Notes: generated from the letters alone by a model not told the origin. DNA of 58,578 nt from Streptomyces tailanensis (GCF_008386495.1 NZ_VTHJ01000053.1:5095-63672); one strand, 5' to 3'. Counted from the stretch's first letter, positions 19,287 through 28,286 are shown. Numbers and translations: made by a program.

Positions 19287-19562
19287 GGTCGGTATCCCTG
19301 TCTGTCGAAGCGATGGGTGGCCGTGTGTACCCGGCCAACGCCGGTTCGTGCGGCAGCCACATCGCCCCCCTGCGGGTGATTTTGTCCGATTGTGTGCCTG
19401 GTTCGAAGCCGTGTACAAGACGGAGAAGGCCGTACGGTGACGGACCGCGAGCCCGGCCACGGCTCGTGACGCACGGTGAGCGCGCGCGGGTGGGCGGAGG
19501 CTGAGATGCTGAGCGAGGGAAGACCTGCCCATTGGCTGAACGGACAGTGGTCGTGAGGCGCC

Positions 19563-20300
19563 ATGGCCGTGACCGATGATCGCGATCAGGAACCGGTGAT
19601 GCCGGGAGCGGCCGATCCCGTCGGCGACCTGTTTCTGCGAGCCGGTTTCGCCCTGCCGACGAGACCCGACACATTCCTGAACGACTGGGCCGCGGGCCTG
19701 GAGCTCTCGGTCGCCTGGCTCACCGCCGAGGCGGCCGACCACGCTCCCGGACTCTTCCGGGCGTCCGTGTGGGAGGCGCTGCGCGTAGTCGGCGTGCCGG
19801 TGCCCCATGAGGTGGACTACCCGGCGGAGGCGAGCCGCGTGGACCGCAGGATGCCGGCCCGCCTCGCCGTTGAACTCGAGGGTCGTGACCGTCCCGTCGT
19901 CCTCGTATCCGGTGTGGACGAGGAGGAGAGCAGCGAGGCCGGCGGGCTGCCCTTCACGGCCCGGAACCTGGGCTCCGCGCTGGGCATCACCCTCATCGGA
20001 TCGTTGCTCATCGCTGCCCTGGCCCATGCTTTCACCCCACAGGTGGAGGGTGACCGGCGGTTGCCGGAGGGAGCCCGCAGGCAGACGGGCGTGGCCCCCG
20101 AAGCCGGGATCACCTTCGTCCCCACCGGCCAGGTGCGCTCGGCCGCGGAGCGCGCCGGGCTGAAGGCGGCGATCCTCGCCACCGGTGGGATCACACCGGC
20201 CGGATTCCTGGTCGCCCCACATCTGCCGTCCGGACGGGGCGGCGGGACGCAGCCCCTTGGCTCCGCCGCACCGAGCGACGCTCCGGGCGCGACGCGCTGA
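19563..20300 (+). pseudogene. Remnant of a DHA2-type MFS drug transporter (C-terminal part)
   Basis: The frame is open for 245 codons, but only about 130 make sense. From about residue 140, NLGSALGITLIGSLLIAALA is transmembrane helix 13 of an EmrB/QacA-type MFS exporter. After this come TGVAPEAGITFVPTGQVRSA and KAAILATGGITPAGFLVAPH, the last cytoplasmic loop and final helix. About 20 residues normally found between AERAGL and the last helix are missing, as are the first 12 helices. The first 130 residues are not recognised and may be unrelated coding debris. Ribosome binding is not obvious. It is probably a deletion remnant, though the N-terminal part could be expressed as an unknown protein. 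Confidence 0.55.
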
Positions 20301-20318
20301 GCCCGCAGGGAGGCCGCG

Positions 20319-20837
20319 ATGAACCGGACCGACCGGGGCATGCCCCAGCCGCATGGTGCCGAACACCGGGCCCGAGCCCACTACACCGGCGGCGTCTACG
20401 GCTCCATGCTCGCCGCCTCCGTGATCGTCGGCGCCGGCGACCTGGGCTCGTCCCCGCGCACCGAGCTGGTGCTGCTGCTGTTGCTCACCGGCATGGTGTT
20501 CTGGGCCGCGCACGTGCATGCCCAGCTGTTCGGCGCGCGCCTGGCACAGCGGGACCTGGACCGCCGGACCGTGCTGCACGTGTTCCGCGACGAGTGGCCG
20601 ATCGCCAACGCCGCCGTCCCGCCGGCAGTGGCCGTCGCCGCCAGTCCGCTGCTGGGCCTCGGTGTGGAGGGTTCCCTCTGGCTCGCGCTCGCCGTGGCCG
20701 TGGCCGGGCAGGTCGGCTGGTCGGTCGCGGCGGCACGGCGTGCGGGCGCCTCCCGGCGTGTAATGGCCGTCACCGGCTCGGTGAACCTGCTGCTCGGTCT
20801 GCTGATCATCCTGTTCAAGCTCGTCCTGACGCACTGA
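20319..20837 (+). CDS. Four-helix membrane protein of unknown function
   Basis: This 172-residue protein starts at ATG 20319, with GGGAGG about nine bases upstream. A polar N-terminus is followed by hydrophobic segments near SMLAASVIVGAG, ELVLLLLLTGMVFWAA, AVPPAVAVAASPLLGL with SLWLALAVAVAGQ, and VNLLLGLLIILFKLVL. The conserved-looking WAAHVHAQLFGARLAQ between helices has two histidines. Similar four-helix proteins are widespread in Streptomyces, with no known function. It lies 18 bases after the MFS remnant and its 3' end overlaps a decayed reverse-strand fragment. Confidence 0.75.
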   Translation: MNRTDRGMPQPHGAEHRARAHYTGGVYGSMLAASVIVGAGDLGSSPRTELVLLLLLTGMVFWAAHVHAQLFGARLAQRDLDRRTVLHVFRDEWPIANAAVPPAVAVAASPLLGLGVEGSLWLALAVAVAGQVGWSVAAARRAGASRRVMAVTGSVNLLLGLLIILFKLVLTH

Positions 20838-21060
20838 CACGGTCGATCAGCCGCGCCTGCTCGCTGTCGTCCTCGAGTTCGACCGATGGTGCGTAGCCGT
20901 TCGATCTGATCGCCCAGGTGGCGCCCTCCGGCGCCTCCTTGACCCACCGGTCACGGCCGCTGGTCGCGGCGACACCGGCCAACGAGTAGTCCCCGGCCGA
21001 CACCTCGAGCACGCCGAGCTTGCCGACCGGGTCACCATAGATGTCCACGGGAAGCCGCCA
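20815..21060 (-). pseudogene. C-terminal fragment of an unknown protein
   Basis: Reading leftwards from about 21060, the frame contains LPVDIYGDPVGKLGVLEVSA, TSGRDRWVKEAPEGATWAI and SVELEDDSEQARLIDRV before the stop at 20815. Amino acid use is like a real soluble protein, but no start codon or ribosome site precedes it and the upstream sequence in this frame looks non-coding. It is probably the 3' end of a truncated gene. It overlaps the membrane protein gene tail to tail by 23 bases. Confidence 0.4.
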
Positions 21061-21165
21061 GATCAGCGGCCCTTGTGCTTGGCGAGCCGGCCCGGCACGA
21101 CGGTGAGCATGGCCGGTGCACCGGCGAGGCGGTCTCCGTTGGGGTCTGTCACTATCGTTGCTGCC

Positions 21166-21687
21166 GTGACTGGCTCTGTGCGGCGTCCGCTGCTGTTTCT
21201 CGATGTCGACGGACCCCTGATCCCTTTCGGCGCGGAGCCGCAGCGGTATCCGACCTATGAGACAGGTCTCGAGCCGCTTGAAGCCGAGGCGAATCCGCTG
21301 TTGAATAGGATCAATCCCGAGCACGGGCTCCGGCTGACGGCGCTCCCGTGCGAGCTGGTCTGGGCCGCGACGTGGATGGCCGACGCGAACGAGTGCATCT
21401 CGCCCCGCATCGGTCTGCCTCAGCTGGCCGTGGTGATCTGGCCAGAACCGTCCGAGACCGATGACCAGGACGAACGCGACGGACTGCACTGGAAGACCCG
21501 CTCCCTCGTCGCATGGGCGGCAGGGCGACCGTTCGCCTGGGTCGACGACGAGGTCACCGACACCGATCGGACCTGGGCCGCCGCACACCACCCGGGACAC
21601 GCCCTGCTCCATCGCGTCGATCCCCGCCTCGGTCTCACCGATGGCGACTATGCGGCTCTCGACTTGTGGCTGCGACAGCCGTTCTGA
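21166..21687 (+). CDS. HAD-like hydrolase domain protein
   Basis: This 173-residue cytosolic protein starts at GTG 21166. The opening LLFLDVDGPLIPF is HAD motif I, with the nucleophile and acid/base aspartates. A cap-like insertion contains TYETGLEPLEAEANPLLNRI, and WVDDEV near residue 128 is motif IV. Motif II (Thr/Ser) is probably ATWMAD. The family is common in Streptomyces as a stand-alone phosphatase-like protein of unknown substrate. It is monocistronic and converges on the sugar dehydrogenase gene. Confidence 0.8.
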   Translation: MTGSVRRPLLFLDVDGPLIPFGAEPQRYPTYETGLEPLEAEANPLLNRINPEHGLRLTALPCELVWAATWMADANECISPRIGLPQLAVVIWPEPSETDDQDERDGLHWKTRSLVAWAAGRPFAWVDDEVTDTDRTWAAAHHPGHALLHRVDPRLGLTDGDYAALDLWLRQPF

Positions 21688-21830
21688 CACTCGGCGGCAA
21701 GAAGGAATGTCGGGCCGCGAGAAGGGCCCGACCGCAGTCCGTGGACGTCACCACTGGTCTTGCTCTCCGCGAATGAGCTCGGTGACCGCGATGCCGCCGG
21801 TGACGATCGCGCCGGCACGGTTGAAGTCGC

Positions 21831-22898
21831 TCATGAAGCCGTCCTCGTTGCATGCGACGGAGGGCCGGCGGGGATCCGGGGGTCGACATGGATCTTGGGC
21901 CCGGGGCCGGCCCCGGGTGGGAGTTCACCGGCGAGTACGGGGCCGACCTCGTCGAGGCCTACGGTGGCGGCGACGAGCGGCCTCGGGTCGACCGATCCGT
22001 CGGCGTACGCCCGGATGGCGGCGTCGAGGCCGGGGGAGGCGGACAGGACTCCTACGGCGGTCACGTCCTTCAGCACGAGCGTGCGGGTGTCGATCCCGCT
22101 GGGTGCGCCGGCCAGCCCGATGTACACGAGACGGCCGCCCGGCTCGACCAACTCCAGTGCCGTGGCGGGCAGATGGGCGGCGTTCGTTGCGTCCACGACC
22201 GAGTCGAAGGCCAGCTCGGGGACGGAGTCCTGCGTCCACACGTGCTCGAAGCCCAGCTGGCGGGCGAAGGCGAGGGAGGAATCGGTCGCGCCCATCAGGT
22301 GCACCTCGGCACCAGCGGCCCGCAGGAACATCGCGGCCAGCAGTCCGATGGTTCCCGGGCCCAGGACCAGGGCGCGGTCCCCGGGCCGTGGCGCGGCGGC
22401 CCGCGCGGCGCGCAGGGCGTTCCCGCCCGGTTCCACGAGCGCGCCGAGCACGGGGTCGACGGAGTCGGGAAGAGCGTGCAACGAGGAGGCCGGTACGGCG
22501 AGTTGCTCGGCGAGGGCGCCGGGCTGCGCGCCCCGGATGCCGACCTCGCGCCGTGTCTCGCACACGTGCCGGCGGCCTCGCAGACAGCGGCGGCAGGAGC
22601 CGCAGCCGAGCATGGTGTCGCCCATGACCCGGCGGCCCACCCACACGGGGTCGACGCCCTCACCGACCGCCGTCACCAGCCCGGACCACTCGTGGCCCGG
22701 AAGTATCGGATAGGCGGAGTGGCCTTGGTGGAGGTAGGCCATCTCGCCGGTGAAGAACTCCATGTCCGTGCCGCACACGCCGACCCGCTCGACGTCGACG
22801 ACGACCTCGCCGGGGCCGGCCACCGGTGCGGGGAGGTCCTGGACCTCGTACGCGCCGGGGCCGGTCAGGACGAACGCGCGCATGAGGCCACCGCTCAC
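21831..22898 (-). CDS. Zinc-dependent MDR dehydrogenase, sugar/polyol type
   Basis: This 355-residue medium-chain dehydrogenase keeps the catalytic zinc ligands C42 (CGTD) and H69-E70 (GHEW), and the structural zinc cysteines C99, C102, C105 and C113 (CGSCRRCLRGRRHVC). The Rossmann motif is VLGPGTIGLLAAMF. It resembles sorbitol, threonine and sugar-acid dehydrogenases. Its start GTG 22898 overlaps the stop of the FAH-hydrolase gene as GTGA, implying coupled translation; ATG 22883 is the alternative. Grouped with a sugar-acid dehydratase and a 2,4-diketo acid hydrolase, it likely oxidises a sugar or 2-keto-3-deoxy-sugar-acid intermediate. Confidence 0.85.
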   Translation of the reverse strand: MSGGLMRAFVLTGPGAYEVQDLPAPVAGPGEVVVDVERVGVCGTDMEFFTGEMAYLHQGHSAYPILPGHEWSGLVTAVGEGVDPVWVGRRVMGDTMLGCGSCRRCLRGRRHVCETRREVGIRGAQPGALAEQLAVPASSLHALPDSVDPVLGALVEPGGNALRAARAAAPRPGDRALVLGPGTIGLLAAMFLRAAGAEVHLMGATDSSLAFARQLGFEHVWTQDSVPELAFDSVVDATNAAHLPATALELVEPGGRLVYIGLAGAPSGIDTRTLVLKDVTAVGVLSASPGLDAAIRAYADGSVDPRPLVAATVGLDEVGPVLAGELPPGAGPGPKIHVDPRIPAGPPSHATRTAS

Positions 22899-23755
22899 CG
22901 GGGCGCCAGAACGTGCTGGCGCTGCGTGCCGAGCTGCCCGATGCCGAGTTCCATCACGTCACCGGGCTGGAGATAGGTCGGCGGGGTGAGGCCCATGCCG
23001 ACGCCGGGCGGGGTGCCGGTGTTGATCAGGTCGCCGGGCTCCAGGACGAGGAACTGGCTGAGGTAGTGCACGATGAAGTACGGGTCGAAGATCATCGTTT
23101 TGGTGTTGCCGGTCTGCCGGCGCACCCCGTTGACGTCCAGCCACATGTCCAGGGCACGGACGTCGTCGATCTCGTCGGTGGTGGCGAGCCAGGGTCCCGC
23201 GGGGTTGAAGGTCTCGGCGGACTTGCCCTTGGCCCACTGCCCGCCGCGTTCCAGTTGGAAGGAGCGCTCGCTGACGTCGTTGACGACGACGTAACCGGCG
23301 ATGGTGTCGCGGGCCTCCTCCACCGAGTCGAGGTAGCTGGTTCGACGGCCGATGACGATGCCGAGTTCGACCTCCCAGTCGGTCTTGGTGGATCCGCGCG
23401 GGATGCGTACGTCGTCGTGCGGGCCGATCAGGGTGTTGGGCGACTTGGTGAAGAGAATCGGTTCCTCGGGGACGGGCATGCCGCTCTCGGCCGCGTGGTC
23501 ACGGTAGTTGAGCCCGATGCACAGGATCTGGTGCGGACGCGCGATGGGCGCGCCGACACGCTCCCCGGCGAAGCGGGACACCTGTCCCGCCGCCACCCGC
23601 TCGGCGACGACGGGGCGGACGCGGTCGATGCCGCCCGTGCCGAAGAACGCCTCGTCGAAGTCGGTGACGACGTCGGAGAGGTCGACGTACGTTTCGTCGT
23701 CGATGCGGGCGACGGGCTGCTCGGCGCCGGGCGCGCCGATGCGCATGAGGTACAC
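22895..23755 (-). CDS. Fumarylacetoacetate hydrolase-family protein, possible 2,4-diketo-3-deoxy-sugar-acid hydrolase
   Basis: This 286-residue enzyme has an N-terminal strand domain (about 1-70) and the FAH fold. CIGLNYRDHAAESGMPVPEE, the metal site DWEVELGIVIG, NDVSERSFQ and TPPGVGMG are all family signatures. Such enzymes hydrolyse C-C bonds in acylpyruvates such as 2,4-diketo-3-deoxy-L-fuconate or -rhamnonate using Mg2+ or Mn2+. GTG 23755 is chosen because GGAG lies seven bases upstream; ATG 23746 is possible. It is followed directly by the dehydrogenase (GTGA overlap), and the IclR regulator gene lies about 50 bases upstream on the same strand. The set suggests the end of a non-phosphorylative sugar-acid pathway. 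Confidence 0.85.
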   Translation of the reverse strand: MYLMRIGAPGAEQPVARIDDETYVDLSDVVTDFDEAFFGTGGIDRVRPVVAERVAAGQVSRFAGERVGAPIARPHQILCIGLNYRDHAAESGMPVPEEPILFTKSPNTLIGPHDDVRIPRGSTKTDWEVELGIVIGRRTSYLDSVEEARDTIAGYVVVNDVSERSFQLERGGQWAKGKSAETFNPAGPWLATTDEIDDVRALDMWLDVNGVRRQTGNTKTMIFDPYFIVHYLSQFLVLEPGDLINTGTPPGVGMGLTPPTYLQPGDVMELGIGQLGTQRQHVLAPR

Positions 23756-23807
23756 GGTCTTTCTCCAGGGGTGCGGGGCGCGGGACCGGTTTGTCCCGGC
23801 GGGGCTT

Positions 23808-24633
23808 TCAGGTGTGGGGCTCGCCGAGGGGGCCGAGGAGGGCGCGGATCTCGTCGAGCGTTTTGATGAGGGATGCGAGCGGGGTGCGGTAGGCGAGCGC
23901 GCTGACGCTCACGGCTCCCGACGGCGTGGTCGGCGAGGTGAGGTAGACCGGCAGGGCGAGGCAGTTGACCCCGTTCTCGGTCTCCTGGTCGTCGACGCCG
24001 TAGGCACGTTCACGGGTCGCCGTCAGTTCCCGGTGCAGGTCGACGGCGGTGCACAGCGTCCGGGGTGTCCGGCGCTCCAGCGGTGCGCCGCCGATCCACC
24101 TCTCGACCGCCTTCAGGGTGTCCAACCGCCGGGTGAGCAGCAGCTTGCCCACAGCCGTGGTGTGGGCGGGGTTGCGGCCGCCGATCGTCGAGGTGAGCCG
24201 GACGGCGCCGGTGGGCGGGTCGACCTTGGCGCGGTACACGACCTCACGTCCGTCGAGCACCGCGTAGTGCGCGGTCTCCCCGAACCGGCGTGCCAGCGCC
24301 TCGAGCACGGGACGGATACGGACGGCCTCGGGCCGGGCCTCGTGGTGCGCGAAGGCCATGCGCAGGAACTCGTCCCCGAGCACATAACGGCCGCGGTCGT
24401 CCTGGTCGGCCAGCCCGGCCCGGCGCAGGGCGCCGAGCCCTCGGTGCACGGTGGGCTTGGGGCTGCCCATCACCCGAGTGAGCTCCTCCAGGCCCACTCC
24501 GTCGGGATGCCGCGCGAGTTCCTTGAGGACCGCGAGCACCCGGTCCGAGCCCACGAGCCGCGTGTGGTCGGCGCCTGCCGTGCCGCCCTCGCCGGGGTCT
24601 GCCGCTCCGTGGTCCGCGTGCGTATGCTTCATG
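23808..24633 (-). CDS. IclR-family transcriptional regulator
   Basis: This 275-residue regulator has an N-terminal winged helix (SDRVLAVLKELARHPDGVGLEEL, then SPKPTVHRGLGALRRAGL). The IclR effector domain follows, with the conserved AVGKLLLT, CTAVDLHRELTATRERAYGV and NCLALPVYL. The start is ATG 24633. It is divergent from the dehydratase gene, whose start is only 46 bases away, and lies upstream of the FAH-hydrolase and dehydrogenase genes on its own strand. It therefore very probably controls both transcription units in response to a sugar-acid intermediate. The short spacer contains GGAA-N4-TTCC, a weak candidate operator. Confidence 0.9.
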
Positions 24634-24679
24634 GCGTTCCGGACTCTAGACCGTCGTACCGATTGATGGAAGAGGTTCC

Positions 24680-26395
24680 ATGGTGGAGCTCCGCAGCGAT
24701 CAGTGGTACGCGGGTCAGGACCGCAACGCCTACATCCACCGGGCATGGATGCGGCGGGGCGTGCCGGGCGACGCCTTCACCGGCCGGCCGCAGATCGCCA
24801 TCGCGAACACGGCCTCGGATCTGACTCCCTGCAACGCGCATCTGAACGAGGTGGCGGCCTCCGTGCGCAACGGCGTGTACGAGGCGGGCGGGATCCCGCT
24901 GGACCTGCCGGTGGTGTCGCTGGGCGAGACGAACGTGCGGCCCACGGCCATGCTCTGGCGGAACATGGCGGCGATGGCCACGGAGGAGATGCTGCGGGCC
25001 AACCCCATCGACGGCGTCGTCCTCCTCGGCGGCTGCGACAAGACCATCCCGTCGCTGCTGATGGCCGCCGCCTCGGTGGACCTCCCCGCGGTAGTCGTCC
25101 CCGGCGGCCCGATGCTCAACGGCACCTTCCGCGGCAGCCTGCTGGGCTGCGGCACCGGTGTGTGGCAACTGTCGGAGGAGGTGCGGGCAGGCACGCTCTC
25201 CCAGGAGCACTTCACCCGCTCCGAGTCGGCGATGATCCGCAGCCGCGGGCACTGCAACACCATGGGCACCGCCTCGACCATGGCGCTGGTGGCCGAGGCG
25301 CTGGGCACCATCGTCCCCGGGGTGGCCGGCACTCCGGCCCCCGACAGCCGTCTGCTGGAGGCCGCGCACCACACCGGCCGGCTCGCGGTGGACATGGTCG
25401 CTGCCGACCGACGGCCGACGACCTTCCTCACCGAAGCGTCCTTCCACAACGCGATCGTGGCCCTGGCAGCCATCGGCGGTTCGACCAACGCCGTCGTCCA
25501 TCTCCTCGCCATCGCGGGCCGGTTGGGCATCGACCTGACGCTCGACGACTTCGACCGCATCGGCTCCCGCGTCCCGGTCCTGGTGGACCTCCAGCCGGCC
25601 GGCCGCTTCCTCATGGAGGACTTCCACCGCGCCGGGGGACTGCTCGCCGTCCTGCGCGAGGTCCGCGACCTGCTCGACCCCGACGCCCTGACGGTCACCG
25701 GCGAGCCACTGCTCGACGCGCTCGACGACGCCCCGATCTGGGACGGCGACGTCATCCGCACCCGCGCCGAGCCGCTGGTCGCCGAGGGCGGTATCGCCGT
25801 CCTGCGCGGCAACCTCGCACCCGACGGCGCCCTCGTCAAACCCGCGGCCGCCTCCCCCCACCTCCTGCGGCACCGGGGCCGGGCCGTCGTCTTCGACAGC
25901 ATCGAGGACTTCCACGCCCGGATCGACGACCCGGACCTGGATGTCGACGCGGACTCGGTCCTCGTCCTGCGCGGCTGCGGGCCCAAGGGCTACCCGGGCA
26001 TGCCCGAGGTGGCGAACATGCCGCTGCCGAAGAAGCTCCTCGAACAGGGCGTGCGCGACATGGTCCGTGTCTGCGACGGCCGGATGAGCGGCACCGCCTA
26101 CGGCACCGCCGTCCTGCACGTCGCCCCGGAAGCGGCGGCCGGCGGCCCCCTCGCCCTCGTACGCACCGGCGACTTCATCACCCTCGACGTGCCGGCCCGC
26201 CGCATCGACGTCGACGTATCCGCCGGCGAACTCACCCGCAGAACCCCCACCGAGGCCACCGTCACCGGCTTCGCCAACCCCCGGCGCGGCTGGGAACGCC
26301 TCTACGTCGACCACGTCCTGCAGGCCGACACCGGCGCCGACCTGGACTTCCTCCTCGGCTCCAGCGGCTCGGGGGTCAGCCGTGAGTCGCACTGA
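24680..26395 (+). CDS. IlvD/Edd-family dehydratase, probable sugar-acid (aldonate) dehydratase
   Basis: A 571-residue protein starts at ATG 24680 with GAAGAGG nearby. Iron-sulfur cluster cysteines are in TPCNAHLNEVA, GGCDKTIPS and GHCNTMGTAS. The active-site region has CDGRMSGTAYGTA with the catalytic serine, and KGYPGMPEV is conserved. Length and the RSRGHCNTMGTAS pattern favour pentonate/hexonate dehydratases (D-xylonate, L-arabonate, L-fuconate-like) over the true branched-chain dihydroxy-acid dehydratase. It removes water from an aldonic acid to give a 2-keto-3-deoxy acid, upstream of the dehydrogenase and FAH-type hydrolase in the divergent unit. The exact sugar is unknown. Confidence 0.87.
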   Translation: MVELRSDQWYAGQDRNAYIHRAWMRRGVPGDAFTGRPQIAIANTASDLTPCNAHLNEVAASVRNGVYEAGGIPLDLPVVSLGETNVRPTAMLWRNMAAMATEEMLRANPIDGVVLLGGCDKTIPSLLMAAASVDLPAVVVPGGPMLNGTFRGSLLGCGTGVWQLSEEVRAGTLSQEHFTRSESAMIRSRGHCNTMGTASTMALVAEALGTIVPGVAGTPAPDSRLLEAAHHTGRLAVDMVAADRRPTTFLTEASFHNAIVALAAIGGSTNAVVHLLAIAGRLGIDLTLDDFDRIGSRVPVLVDLQPAGRFLMEDFHRAGGLLAVLREVRDLLDPDALTVTGEPLLDALDDAPIWDGDVIRTRAEPLVAEGGIAVLRGNLAPDGALVKPAAASPHLLRHRGRAVVFDSIEDFHARIDDPDLDVDADSVLVLRGCGPKGYPGMPEVANMPLPKKLLEQGVRDMVRVCDGRMSGTAYGTAVLHVAPEAAAGGPLALVRTGDFITLDVPARRIDVDVSAGELTRRTPTEATVTGFANPRRGWERLYVDHVLQADTGADLDFLLGSSGSGVSRESH

Positions 26396-26949
26396 CCGTG
26401 ACGGCGGGCTCCTCACCACGCGATGGGCGTGCGCACTCCAAGCACGGTCGGCCCAGGAACTCCACCCGGCCGCCCGCACCGTGAGGCGCAGTACCGAACC
26501 ACGGGCCTCGACCCTCAGCGCCACGCGGCCCGTCGGGCGAGGCGGAGCCGATCTCCGGGTAGTCGTCGCTCGACACCCGAGGTCGACAGCCGCAGTGCAC
26601 GAGGTGACGGCGCCCTTCCGGGTGGCCGGCAGCACCCGCAGCGCCTCGCGTTCGCCGCGGCGACATGGGTGAATCAGGTGCTCGGCGGTCAGCGACTCGC
26701 GACCGCCCGCGGCGGCCCGTCACGCACCTCACGGTGCACACACCCCACAGCAGCTGAGCTGAAGGCGGCGGCCCTCGATGCCCGGGCCGCCGCCTTCGCG
26801 TTGCGCTCATCGAGCACTCGCACACTGCCCTTCAGGACAGTGCCCCAAGAGACAATGTCACCCCGTTGCGCACGCCCGTAACTTCGTCGCGGCAGCAAGT
26901 ACGGCCGCAGACCGCCGCAAGAACCACCGCCCGACAAGGGGACAACACC
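26396..26949. other. Intergenic stretch without a convincing gene
   Basis: Several frames are open in this 554-base stretch but none has both a start with ribosome site and family-like sequence. It holds a strong terminator hairpin (26762-26796) and the promoter/leader of the secreted protein that follows. Reverse-strand frames between 26400 and 26640 have protein-like patches (VALRVEARGSVLRLTV), which may be debris of a removed gene. Confidence 0.5.
26762..26796. terminator. Hairpin terminator
   Basis: AAGGCGGCGGCCC (26762-26774) pairs perfectly with GGGCCGCCGCCTT (26784-26796) around nine bases. A near-copy with the same preceding AGCTG occurs at 27685-27719. Confidence 0.75.
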
Positions 26950-27669
26950 GTGCGCAACCGCATCACCGCCGCCGCCATCGCCACCGCCGCCTCTGTCGCC
27001 CTCATCGGCGGCACCGGCCAGGCCTTCGCCGACAGCCAGGCCGCCGCCAAGCCGGCCGCGCCCTCGAAGCTGACCGTGGACGCCTACAAGAAGTGGCTGA
27101 AGAAGACCCCGGGCGAGGAAGCCAAGGACACGCTCCAGGAGTTCAACAGGCTGCCCGCGGCCAAGCAGAAGAAGTTCGTCGGCTATTTGCAGGACCCGAA
27201 GGTGCTCAAGGCGTTCGTCGTCGGGCACGACGGGAAGATCCCCAGCCTTTCCTACGGGACGACCGTCACCTACAAGAAGGACATCACCTTCACCACCCGC
27301 ACGTCCGCCGCGGCCCGCGGGACCAAGGACAGCAAGACCATCACCCTGTCCACCAGGTCGATCCAGCGCATCTTCAACATCCCGGTCACCGAGCTGTCGA
27401 CCGTGCTGACCTACGAGACCAAGGGCAACAAGATCACCGGCAAGGGCTGGAAGACCAAGAACTACGGCAGCAACCACAACGCCGCCTTCGCCATCAAGCT
27501 CTCCAAGACCCGCACCGCGCTCAAGGCCAACGCGCTCACCGGTGTGACCAACTGGACCGCCACCCCCAAGTACAAGAGCGCCGGCACCACGGTCATCAAG
27601 AAGCACCAGGTCGTCACCGGCAAGGGCGCCCGCACCCACCACGCCCAGATCGGCAACGGCTCGCGCTGA
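26950..27669 (+). CDS. Secreted protein of unknown function
   Basis: This 239-residue protein starts at GTG 26950, seven bases after AAGGGGA. A signal peptide (AAAIATAASVALIGGTGQAFA) is followed by a lysine-rich mature part with high Thr content: a helical segment to about residue 90 (VDAYKKWLKKTPGEEAKDTL), then a beta-rich domain with repeated Thr/Lys strands (TVTYKKDITFTTRTS, KTITLSTRSIQRIF, LTYETKGNKITGKGW). It has few cysteines and no catalytic motif I recognise. It is flanked by two copies of the same terminator-plus-leader arrangement, so it may be the survivor of a tandem duplication. Confidence 0.75.
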   Translation: MRNRITAAAIATAASVALIGGTGQAFADSQAAAKPAAPSKLTVDAYKKWLKKTPGEEAKDTLQEFNRLPAAKQKKFVGYLQDPKVLKAFVVGHDGKIPSLSYGTTVTYKKDITFTTRTSAAARGTKDSKTITLSTRSIQRIFNIPVTELSTVLTYETKGNKITGKGWKTKNYGSNHNAAFAIKLSKTRTALKANALTGVTNWTATPKYKSAGTTVIKKHQVVTGKGARTHHAQIGNGSR

Positions 27670-27679
27670 CGCCCGACAC

Positions 27680-27770
27680 AGCTGAAGGCGGCGGCCCCAT
27701 CCCCCGGGGCCACCGCCTTCCTGCCGCCCTCCTCCGAAGAGACCCGACCGCCCGACAAGGGGACAACGCC
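27680..27770. repeat. Partial duplication of the terminator and leader flanking the secreted-protein gene
   Basis: AGCTGAAGGCGGCGGCCC at 27680-27697 repeats 26757-26774, and CCGCCCGACAAGGGGACAAC at 27748-27767 repeats the leader and ribosome site at 26927-26946. The downstream copy of the leader is followed by GCCGCGCGAG rather than a start codon and no coding frame, so a second gene copy appears to have been lost. The hairpin in the downstream copy (27685-27719) still folds, with one mismatch. Confidence 0.7.
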
Positions 27771-28100
27771 GCGCGAGAGGTTCCGAACCACGGAAAGTCC
27801 CGCGTGTTTGGTGCCGCCCCGCCGCCCGCCACAGGAGAGGCGGACCGGTTCGACTTCTTGCTTCATGCCTACCACCGGGATGCTGGCAGAGAGAGGGACT
27901 GGTGATCCCTCTGCGGCAGACGGGCGTTTGCCGGAGGAAGTTCAACACTGCTGCGTACCGCCGACATCCCTAGCGCATCCATTCGCGTGAAGGGCCGTGA
28001 GCAGCGGCGCGTCCCTGGGCGAGCGGCTGCGCCGCCTGCAGCTCCTTCGAGGCGTACGGCGCCGACCTGCCCGCCGACACCGCAGCCGGGCACGCGACTC
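27771..28100. other. Degraded intergenic region
   Basis: No supported gene. Frames are open on both strands but start signals and recognisable motifs are lacking. The right edge is where the isochorismatase fragment loses homology, so a deletion or insertion junction probably lies near 28100. Confidence 0.4.
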
Positions 28101-28286
28101 GTTCGGCACGGCGCCGCGGCAGTAGGGGTTGGCGTCGACGAAGAACGGCACCATGTCGACCACCACGAGGGCGGTACGGGCGGGTTGGAGGCTGGTGCAG
28201 CCGAACCGGCGTCCGCTGCGCTGCTCTTGGCGCTGGTACTCCCGGTCCTCGATGTGCCAGGCGTGCGTGAGCGTCTCGTTGGGCAC
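28101..28286 (-). pseudogene. N-terminal fragment of an isochorismatase-family cysteine hydrolase
   Basis: The first 62 codons from ATG 28286 (MPNETLTHAWHIEDREY, then ARTALVVVDMVPFFVD and NPYCRGAVPN) match the beginning of isochorismatase-like hydrolases, including the catalytic aspartate in VVVDM. After CRGAVPN the frame turns into arginine-rich sequence without the later Lys and Cys motifs. The gene is truncated by a deletion or rearrangement. It lies 12 bases after the Mrr-like gene on the same strand. Confidence 0.7.

Noticed and set aside
19287..20840. Reverse-strand open frame extending the amidotransferase upstream
   Set aside because: The glutaminase needs Cys2 right after its start at 19286, so the upstream part cannot be part of the protein.
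24634..24679. GGAA-N4-TTCC as IclR operator
   Set aside because: The repeat is only four bases per arm and overlaps the ribosome site, so it is too weak to list as a feature.
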